Assembly (NCBI GenBank): GCA_947164965.1
Contig: CAMUYR010000018.1
Coordinates: 1-61,393 of the forward strand
DNA: 61,393 nt
From: an uncultured Prevotella sp.
GTDB taxonomy: Bacteria > Bacteroidota > Bacteroidia > Bacteroidales > Bacteroidaceae
Reading direction: 5' to 3'
Part shown: piece after piece, positions 1-6,106 of the stretch
How the letters are laid out: each line of letters begins with the position of its first letter
Numbering within the stretch: the first letter of the stretch is position 1
Position numbers and translations under genes: made by a program
Notes under the pieces: model-generated
What the model saw: only the letters and a program-made list of their open reading frames with translations
What the model was told of the DNA's origin: nothing
Database searches by the model: none

Positions 1-478
1 CATAGCCACAGGCAGCAGCTACGGTGTGAAGCTGATGATTGGGCAGCGACTGGCCAAACTGTCTGCGTGATGCTGTCAGGGTGTCGTAGAAATGGTAGTC
101 GGGATAGTCCATCTGATACACCTTGAATACGGCTTTCAGACAACCTTCGTCAAAGCGGGCATTATGAGCAACGAAGGGTAGGGTGGCTATCTGGTATCTT
201 ATGTCATCAAGTTCTTTGTCTGAGAAGTACACCTCGACAATACGTTCTTCCAACTGCTGCCATACTTTGGAAAACACAGGCGCATCCTCAGTGTCGCTTT
301 CCGATATGCCATGTACCCGCTGACACCAATAATTATAGTAGTTCGGCTCAGGCTGAATCAGACTGTAGAACGAGTCCACTATCTGCCCGTCACGCACCAT
401 GACCACCCCGACGGAGCAGACACTCGACGGTTCCTGATTTGCCGTCTCAAAGTCAATGGCGATGAAGTCTCTAAGCAT
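1..478 (-). CDS. DEDD-type 3'-5' exonuclease (partial, C-terminus beyond window)
   Basis: This is the N-terminal ~159 residues of a DnaQ/PolIII-epsilon-like exonuclease, which removes nucleotides from DNA or RNA 3' ends. The first acidic motif, FIAIDFETAN, lies at residues 5-14. A second segment with NARFD at about 107-111, and the downstream helix with YDTL, fit the DEDDh fold. The last catalytic His-Asp motif would lie beyond position 1. The ATG at 476-478 overlaps the end of the upstream DUF5131 gene by 8 bp, so the two are probably cotranscribed. No polymerase domain is visible. It could be a stand-alone exonuclease or the front of a longer protein. Confidence 0.85.
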   Translation of the reverse strand, partial: MLRDFIAIDFETANQEPSSVCSVGVVMVRDGQIVDSFYSLIQPEPNYYNYWCQRVHGISESDTEDAPVFSKVWQQLEERIVEVYFSDKELDDIRYQIATLPFVAHNARFDEGCLKAVFKVYQMDYPDYHFYDTLTASRRQFGQSLPNHQLHTVAAACGY

Positions 479-1217
479 TGTCAGGTGACTCTTTCTTGTT
501 AGTATTGTAATCAATTGCTGCCCGATGCGCCTGCTGCATCTGCTGGTTCCGAGGGATATTGTACAGACGGCCATCCTTGCGGAAGTGCGCACCCGTCTGC
601 TTGAAATGGAAGGGAACATTAGCTGCGATGCATTGCTCACGGATGCCGAGTACCCAGGCATAATCACAGACGCGGGCTTCTGAACCTGACTCGCCGCCAA
701 CCGTTACTTGTTCACACCAAGAGCCTAGACCATCGTGGAAGTCTATACTCTCCAGTAAAGGTTCACAGATGATGGACTTATGACGGATAGGCAGTTCACG
801 GTAGAGCGGCAAACGCTCATCCACTCGCCGCTGGTTCTCCATCGTACAGCAGATGGTGACGTTTTCATAGCCGTTGCCCCAATCCTCTGGCAGGCATTGG
901 ATAATCCGTTCGGGTCGCTTTGTGATCATGAAGAAGTGCAGGTCGCTGCGTCTGTGAATCATCAGCCAGGCATCTTTGCGCCACTGGTCAGCTTCCTCGA
1001 TGAAGAAGTCCGACGTGAAGCATGTCCACATCAGCGTACCTGACGGCACTTTCCAGTTCCCGCTGCGGTCACGACGGATGGGAAGATTAAAGCTGGAGGT
1101 CTTGGTCACGATGTTGGAGTCCTTCTCAAACTCCGCATCGCGCCGAAACACATAGCAGTGTTGGCAACCCTCGCTCTTCTTGTGGCATCCGTGCCACAGG
1201 TTCCACATCTCATCCAT
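471..1217 (-). CDS. DUF5131 (phage Gp37/Gp68-like) radical-SAM-like protein
   Basis: The protein has 248 residues and opens with WNLWHGCHKKSEGCQHCYV, the cysteine signature (GC-x5-GC-x2-CY) of the Gp37/Gp68 or DUF5131 family. The cysteine arrangement and a later FFMITKRPERI segment are family hallmarks. The family resembles radical SAM enzymes, but its substrate is unknown. Its genes occur in phages and in bacterial chromosomes. The gene overlaps the YjbR gene upstream and the exonuclease downstream by 8 bp each, which suggests a translationally coupled trio. No signal peptide or membrane segment is seen. Family assignment is firm; function is not. Confidence 0.85.
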   Translation of the reverse strand: MDEMWNLWHGCHKKSEGCQHCYVFRRDAEFEKDSNIVTKTSSFNLPIRRDRSGNWKVPSGTLMWTCFTSDFFIEEADQWRKDAWLMIHRRSDLHFFMITKRPERIIQCLPEDWGNGYENVTICCTMENQRRVDERLPLYRELPIRHKSIICEPLLESIDFHDGLGSWCEQVTVGGESGSEARVCDYAWVLGIREQCIAANVPFHFKQTGAHFRKDGRLYNIPRNQQMQQAHRAAIDYNTNKKESPDNA

Positions 1218-1560
1218 GCTTCTTGTATTTCGCCTTAACTATTTCGTATGACTTGCGTATCAGTTCTTTAAGTTCTTCATCGTTTATGTCCATATTTGGC
1301 TGTACGCTTATCCAATATCGTTTAACTCCATTGAAAGGCTCACCAACGGCTTGATAATGCTCCTTCAGCTCTATCATTTCCGATGGATGGCATTTGATGG
1401 TGATGTTAGAGAAGTCATCGACATTGAAGTAGCAGAACATGTGGCCTCCGACATAAAAAACGAGTATCGTAAATCTGCCCTTCGAGAATTTCTCGAACGG
1501 TGTCGCCTCGGTCACATCGGGCAACGACAGGCAGTATTCACGGAACTCTTCTACGTTCAT
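1210..1560 (-). CDS. MmcQ/YjbR family protein (copy 1)
   Basis: This 116-residue cytosolic protein has the YjbR/CyaY-like fold pattern: an N-terminal helix (FREYCLSLP), central strands (TILVFYVGGHMFCYF) and a C-terminal helix ending in SYEIVKAKYKK. The family is described as DNA-binding-like by fold, but no activity is established here. A paralogue at 46225-46569 shares the start, the FYV-GHMF core and the YEIVKAKY tail. Its stop overlaps the start of the DUF5131 gene. It may act with the neighbouring exonuclease, but this rests only on gene order. Confidence 0.88.
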   Translation of the reverse strand: MNVEEFREYCLSLPDVTEATPFEKFSKGRFTILVFYVGGHMFCYFNVDDFSNITIKCHPSEMIELKEHYQAVGEPFNGVKRYWISVQPNMDINDEELKELIRKSYEIVKAKYKKHG

Positions 1561-1568
1561 CGTATCAA

Positions 1569-2096
1569 TTAATCTTGTTTTCGGATTCTGAGATATAGCC
1601 TTTGCTGGGCATAGTCAATCACTGCTTCGTACTTGTCGAGGAAGTCGGTGCCAAGTACTCCATCAACCTGTCTGGCATGGTTTTTCCTGAATTCAGAGTT
1701 GATGTATGATATATCCATCAAGTACAGGTCTTTCTCCTCGATGTCATAACCGTTTATCTGGAATGTCGCCGATGTCCTGACTAGAGCTGACACAGAGCCG
1801 ATACCAGCTGCATAGTCACCTGTCTTGGATGCTTCAAGACCGAACTTATGCCTCTTGGACTTGTCGATGAGTGTAGCACCGCCTCCAGTATCAATGAGGA
1901 AAACGCAAGGCTTGCCATTCACGGGAATGGTAGCCGTAATATGTCCCGTCCTGGTCTTGAACAGATTTACTTCATCATAACCTTTTGACACCATTACAGT
2001 GTCCGTACCATTGGCAAGAGGGCTTTCGTTCACCCTCTTGTTGCTGGTACATCCTATAAGGACAGCCAATAGGAAAAGGAGTATAAACTGTTTCAA
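1569..2096 (-). CDS. Retropepsin-like aspartic protease lipoprotein
   Basis: The product is about 175 residues. A lipoprotein signal runs from MKQFILLFLLAVLIGC, with the lipobox Cys at 16. The active-site motif FLIDTGGGATLID (about residues 66-78) is that of single-domain retropepsin-like proteases, which act as dimers. A later GVLGTDFLDKY segment matches the second hydrophobic-hydrophobic-Gly motif of the fold. The reading frame has a stop 12 nt upstream and no ATG ahead of the signal peptide, so the start is a TTG at 2096. It is probably a lipid-anchored periplasmic or outer-membrane protease. Its substrate is unknown. Confidence 0.82.
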   Translation of the reverse strand: MKQFILLFLLAVLIGCTSNKRVNESPLANGTDTVMVSKGYDEVNLFKTRTGHITATIPVNGKPCVFLIDTGGGATLIDKSKRHKFGLEASKTGDYAAGIGSVSALVRTSATFQINGYDIEEKDLYLMDISYINSEFRKNHARQVDGVLGTDFLDKYEAVIDYAQQRLYLRIRKQD

Positions 2097-2118
2097 TCGT
2101 TTTGTTCAAGCTACGACC

Positions 2119-2703
2119 TTAAATCATCTGCATCCCGTTTGCCACCCGGGCTTCACAATCCCTCATGGCATCGAGCGTCTTTTGCAGCACCTCGTCCAGA
2201 GGCCATCCTAGCATTTCCGCTCCTTGTTCAATGACCTCGCGGGAACAGCCTGCGGCAAAGCCCTTTGACTTGTACTTCTTCTTGAGAGACTTCAGTTCCA
2301 TGTCCTGAACACTCTTCGACGGGCGCATCAGTGCAGCTGCCCATATCAGTCCCGTCAGTTCGTCGGTCGTGAAGAGCACCTTCTCCATCAGGTGTTCGGG
2401 CTTTACATCTACATGACCGTAACCATGACTGCAAATGGCGTGAATCATGTCTTCGCCAACGCCTCCTTCACGCAGCAGTTCCAGTGCCTTGATGCAATGC
2501 TCCTCGGGATAGAGCTCAAAGTCAATGTCGTGCAGCAGTCCGACCATTCCCCAGAAATCCACTTCGTCGGCAAAGCCCAGTTGCTCGGCATACCATCGCA
2601 TAACCCCTTCCACCGTCAGCGCATGCTGCAGGTGAAACGAGTCCTTGTTGTACTTTCTCAGCAGCTCCCAGGCTGCCTCTCTTGTAATCTGACTTTTCAT
2701 CAT
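2119..2703 (-). CDS. HD-domain hydrolase
   Basis: About 195 residues, with the HD phosphohydrolase motif GLLHDIDFE and an upstream histidine (FHLQHALTV), as in small HD proteins that bind divalent metal and hydrolyse phosphate esters. A later ICSHGYGH gives further possible ligands. The start is the double ATG at 2698-2703, one base after the peroxidase-nitroreductase stop. The frame is open for another ~110 codons upstream, but those codons lie inside the neighbouring gene in another frame. A GGAGG lies about 13 nt before the start, inside the upstream gene. Substrate cannot be told from sequence. Confidence 0.85.
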   Translation of the reverse strand: MMKSQITREAAWELLRKYNKDSFHLQHALTVEGVMRWYAEQLGFADEVDFWGMVGLLHDIDFELYPEEHCIKALELLREGGVGEDMIHAICSHGYGHVDVKPEHLMEKVLFTTDELTGLIWAAALMRPSKSVQDMELKSLKKKYKSKGFAAGCSREVIEQGAEMLGWPLDEVLQKTLDAMRDCEARVANGMQMI

Positions 2704-2704
2704 A

Positions 2705-3832
2705 TTATTCAGCTTTACCTCCGAATTCATTATACGATACGTTCTCTGGCTTCCACTTATCCTTTGGTGTGGGACTCTCTGCAGGATGGCCAATAGCGAT
2801 GACGCAAAGCGGGATGATGGTCTCTGGCAGTTTGACAGCCTTTGAGACATTAGCCACACGATCGTCCATGGGATAGACACCCGTCCATACAGCACCAAGT
2901 CCGAGTGCATGGGCTGCCAGCAGGATGTTCTCTGTTGCGGCAGAGCAGTCCTGAATCCAATAGGCCTGACCTTTGCCTTGCATCGTTTTTTCCATATTGC
3001 CGCAGACCACAATGGCCAATGCGCACTGTTCCAGCATACCGCCACGTCCTCCCGACAGTTCTTTCAGCTTGGCCTTGTCAGTGACGGCAATGAAGTGCCA
3101 GGGTTGCCTGTTTACAGCTGTGGGAGCCGCCATACCTGCCCGCAGCAACGTTTCGATGTCAGTCTTTGATACTGGCTGATCAGCGTACTTGCGTATGCTG
3201 GTGCGTGTCATGATGCTGTTTAGCACGGGATTAATCTCCATGCAGATGTCGGCTTCAATACTGCTTATTTTATCCGTCGGTTCGTAACGCTTCACCACGC
3301 GGCCATCGCGTGATACAAGGAACTTGGTGAAGTTCCACTTGATGTCGCTCTTCTTGTCGTAGTCGGCATCCTGCTTGCGGAGCATCTCGTCCATGAACTT
3401 ACCAGTTTTGTCATTGAGATCGAAACCTGAGAAACCTTTCTGCGATTTCAGATAGGTGAAGAGCGGCGACTCATTGGCTCCGTTCACGTCGATCTTGTCG
3501 AACTGCGGGAACTGGATGTCGAAGTTGGCCGTGCAGAACTGGTGGATCTCCTGAATCGTTCCAGGAGCCTGCTCACCGAACTGGTTACAGGGGAAGTCGA
3601 GGATTTCCAGACCTTCAGCATGATACTTCTCATAGAGAGCCTCCAACTCCTTATACTGAGGCGTAAATCCACAGCGGGTAGCGGTGTTTACTATCAGCAG
3701 CACCTTCCCTTTGTAGTCAGAGAGTGAAATTTCCTGATCAACATCGTCCTTTACCTTGATATCATAGATACTCTGTGCCGATAAGTTCAACACAAAAATC
3801 ATAGCCATAAGGCTTAAAATCCTTCTTCGCAT
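2705..3832 (-). CDS. Secreted glutathione peroxidase-nitroreductase fusion (copy 1)
   Basis: The protein has 375 residues and two enzymes in one chain. Residues 1-20 are a signal peptide ending in SAQ. Residues ~22-200 are a glutathione-peroxidase domain with the peroxidatic Cys54 (NTATRCGFTP), FPCNQFGEQ around residue 82, and the active-site KWNFTKF. Residues ~207-375 are a nitroreductase domain (TRTSIRKY, then APTAVNRQPWHF) that would bind FMN. The peroxidase half would reduce hydroperoxides, probably with thioredoxin-like donors because the enzyme is Cys-type. The nitroreductase half would use NAD(P)H or another donor, which is odd for an exported protein. A close paralogue lies at 21708-22838. 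Coding overlaps nothing, and the HD gene follows after one base. Confidence 0.9.
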   Translation of the reverse strand: MRRRILSLMAMIFVLNLSAQSIYDIKVKDDVDQEISLSDYKGKVLLIVNTATRCGFTPQYKELEALYEKYHAEGLEILDFPCNQFGEQAPGTIQEIHQFCTANFDIQFPQFDKIDVNGANESPLFTYLKSQKGFSGFDLNDKTGKFMDEMLRKQDADYDKKSDIKWNFTKFLVSRDGRVVKRYEPTDKISSIEADICMEINPVLNSIMTRTSIRKYADQPVSKTDIETLLRAGMAAPTAVNRQPWHFIAVTDKAKLKELSGGRGGMLEQCALAIVVCGNMEKTMQGKGQAYWIQDCSAATENILLAAHALGLGAVWTGVYPMDDRVANVSKAVKLPETIIPLCVIAIGHPAESPTPKDKWKPENVSYNEFGGKAE

Positions 3833-3838
3833 AATTGT

Positions 3839-4861
3839 CTATATTAGTTCTGATACTTTTATTTGTAGCGTTTTGATGACTCGGTCGCACCAGGCATCGA
3901 ACTCAGGATCCTCGGTTTGTGCTTCTGGGTGGGCGAGGATATAGTCTATGGCGCGGCGTACACCCTCGTGGAATGGTGTCGTGGCGCAGAAGTCAGGAAC
4001 GGCACGTTTCAGTTTGCTACAGTCGAAGACTACGGTGCAGGCCTTGTCGCCCAATAGGTTGCCTTCGAAATCCCATGCTTTAGGGGATACTTTAGCCAGA
4101 TAGCTGGAAGATATATAACAGGGCTTAAACTCAACGCCAAGGGCGTCGGCAACAGTCTGGTAAATCTGGTTCCAGGTCAGCGACTCGTCACTCATAATCT
4201 GGAAAGGCTCGCCAATGGCTTGTGGATTGCCTAACAGTCCGATGAAGCCACGGGCAAAGTCCTCGTTCCACGTGAGTGTCCAAAGCGAACTGCCATCACC
4301 GTGAACGATAACCTGCTTGCCCTCCATCATGCGCTTTAGTACCTGCCAACTGCCCTTAGGGCCATGGACGCTGACTGGTACGCCGCGTTCACAATAGGTA
4401 TGGCTGGGGCGAACAATCGTCACAGGGAAACCATCATCGCGATAGGCTTTCATGAGCAGGTCCTCGCAGGCAATCTTGTTGCGCGAATACTCCCAATAGG
4501 GATTGGCTAACGACGTGCCCTCGGTGATAACGTGCTGGCGTACGGGCTTGTTGTAAGCCGAAGCCGAACTGATAAAGACGTACTGACGGGTGCGTCCGGC
4601 GAAAAGGCGGATGTCGCGCTCCACCTGCTCAGGCAGAAAACCGATAAATTCGCATACGGCATCGAAGGTCTCGCCAGCGAGTTTTGCTACCACTTCATCA
4701 GGGCGATTGTTGATGTCGCCCGTCACCAAACGTACGTTCTGCGGAATCTCGTCACTTCTGTTACCGCGATTTAGCAGCCATAGCTCATGGTTGCTGGCTG
4801 CAAGTTGCCTAGTGATGGCACTGCTGATGGTGCCTGTGCCACCGATGATTAATATCTTCAT
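3839..4861 (-). CDS. NAD-dependent epimerase/dehydratase family protein
   Basis: About 340 residues in the short-chain dehydrogenase (extended) fold. It starts with the Rossmann motif MKILIIGGTGTISS, carries a Ser-Ser (YVFISSASAYN) and the catalytic pair YSRNK, and ends with a substrate-binding C-terminal region. It resembles isoflavone-reductase or sugar-nucleotide epimerase-like proteins that act on NAD(P)-linked sugar or aromatic substrates. I chose the ATG at 4861 because the Rossmann strand begins there. A longer open frame would run into the alcohol dehydrogenase gene. It overlaps that gene by 4 bp, so the two are coupled. Substrate unknown. Confidence 0.88.
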   Translation of the reverse strand: MKILIIGGTGTISSAITRQLAASNHELWLLNRGNRSDEIPQNVRLVTGDINNRPDEVVAKLAGETFDAVCEFIGFLPEQVERDIRLFAGRTRQYVFISSASAYNKPVRQHVITEGTSLANPYWEYSRNKIACEDLLMKAYRDDGFPVTIVRPSHTYCERGVPVSVHGPKGSWQVLKRMMEGKQVIVHGDGSSLWTLTWNEDFARGFIGLLGNPQAIGEPFQIMSDESLTWNQIYQTVADALGVEFKPCYISSSYLAKVSPKAWDFEGNLLGDKACTVVFDCSKLKRAVPDFCATTPFHEGVRRAIDYILAHPEAQTEDPEFDAWCDRVIKTLQIKVSELI

Positions 4862-6045
4862 CCTCTTGCCATTTTGTAGATTGTTTCCATGTCTTCTGCG
4901 TTGAGCACCTTCAGACCGCCACAGGTGGCAGTATAGTCGCGGCTGCACTTGCGAGTCATCTCCTTAATCTCATCATCGGTGATGTCGCGGCCGATGAGTT
5001 CCTTGATGTTGATAGGCATGCCAATGGCGTGGTAGAAACGCTCTACGGCCTCGATGCCCTTCAAGGCAGTGCCCTCGGGATCGGTAAAGTCATTTGGCAC
5101 ATCCATCACATTAACGGCGAAGCGCACAAAGCGACGCAGATTCTCGTGCATGGTGTAACGAGCCCAGCTGGGCCAGATGGCTGCCAGACCGGCACCATGG
5201 GTTACATCGAACATACCGCTGAGTTCGTGTTCCAACTGATGGGTAGCCCAGTCTTCTTGAACACCCTTGCCCAGCAGTCCCCAATGGGCTACACTGCCGC
5301 CCCACATGATCTGAGCGCGCTGACGATAATCCTCAGGATTCTTCAGTACATCGAACACAGCAGTCTTGATGCGGCGCATGGTGGCCTCGGCCAGATCGGT
5401 GGTCAGGTCCATATCGTCGTCCTTGGTGAAGTAGCGCTCAAAGATGTGCATCAACATATCTGTTACACCTGCTGCTGTCTGATAGGGCGGCAAGGTAAAG
5501 GTACGACAGGGGTTCATGATGGCAAACTTGGGACGAGACATGTCGTTCGAGTATCCCAACTTCACGTCGCCATCCTCATTGGTAATAACCGAGGCCTCAC
5601 TCATCTCGCTGCCAGCGGCAGGGATGGTCAGAACCGATGCTACAGGCAGCATCGTCTTGGGAGCATCGGCCTTACCCAGATACAGGTCCCAAACATCCTC
5701 GGCCATGCAGACACCGTATGCGATACACTTGGCAGAATCAATGACGCTGCCACCGCCTACGGCAAGAATGAAATCAACCCCCTCCTGACGGCACAATTCG
5801 ATGCCCTTCTTGGCAAGGGACAAACGGGGATTGGGTACTACACCGCCCAGCGTTACAAACTCAATACCACCATCGCACAGAAGACCGCAGATCTTGTCGA
5901 GCAAACCAAAGCGCACGGCACTCTTACCACCATAGTGTACCAGCACTTTCGTGCCACCATATTTCTTCACGAGAGCAGCTACCTGCTCCTCACTCTGTTT
6001 ACCGAATACTACTTCGGTAGGTGCGTAATAATTAAAATCCTTCAT
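4858..6045 (-). CDS. Iron-containing alcohol dehydrogenase (BdhA/YqhD-like)
   Basis: The protein has 395 residues, as usual for group III metal-dependent alcohol dehydrogenases of the butanol dehydrogenase/YqhD branch. It has the GGGSVIDSAK nucleotide-binding loop, an Asp in GVTDMLMH, and His ligands in MLMHIFERYF, HQLEHELSG and DVTHGAGLA. It would interconvert aldehydes and alcohols with NAD(P)H in the cytosol. A -7 box on the minus strand at 6072-6079 lies about 27 nt upstream. It heads a run with the NAD-epimerase and peroxidase-nitroreductase genes, so a role in carbonyl detoxification is possible but inferred. Confidence 0.92.
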   Translation of the reverse strand: MKDFNYYAPTEVVFGKQSEEQVAALVKKYGGTKVLVHYGGKSAVRFGLLDKICGLLCDGGIEFVTLGGVVPNPRLSLAKKGIELCRQEGVDFILAVGGGSVIDSAKCIAYGVCMAEDVWDLYLGKADAPKTMLPVASVLTIPAAGSEMSEASVITNEDGDVKLGYSNDMSRPKFAIMNPCRTFTLPPYQTAAGVTDMLMHIFERYFTKDDDMDLTTDLAEATMRRIKTAVFDVLKNPEDYRQRAQIMWGGSVAHWGLLGKGVQEDWATHQLEHELSGMFDVTHGAGLAAIWPSWARYTMHENLRRFVRFAVNVMDVPNDFTDPEGTALKGIEAVERFYHAIGMPINIKELIGRDITDDEIKEMTRKCSRDYTATCGGLKVLNAEDMETIYKMARG

Positions 6046-6071
6046 ATATGTTGTTTTAAATTAACTGTTGG

Positions 6072-6079
6072 CAAATATA
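6072..6079 (-). promoter_or_regulatory. Bacteroidota -7 box (TATATTTG) for the alcohol dehydrogenase operon
   Basis: TATATTTG followed by C on the minus strand matches the TAnnTTTG -7 element of the Bacteroidota primary sigma factor. It sits 27 nt before the ATG. No clear TTTG -33 element was found at 19-21 bp. Confidence 0.6.
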
Positions 6080-6106
6080 CGAAAAAGCTTTGAAACTTCC
6101 AAATTC

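Noticed and set aside
5029..6093. 354-codon open frame on the + strand opposite the alcohol dehydrogenase gene
   Set aside because: It is antisense to a clear metal-dependent alcohol dehydrogenase. Its peptide shows no recognisable domain and no start context, so it reflects codon bias of the real gene.
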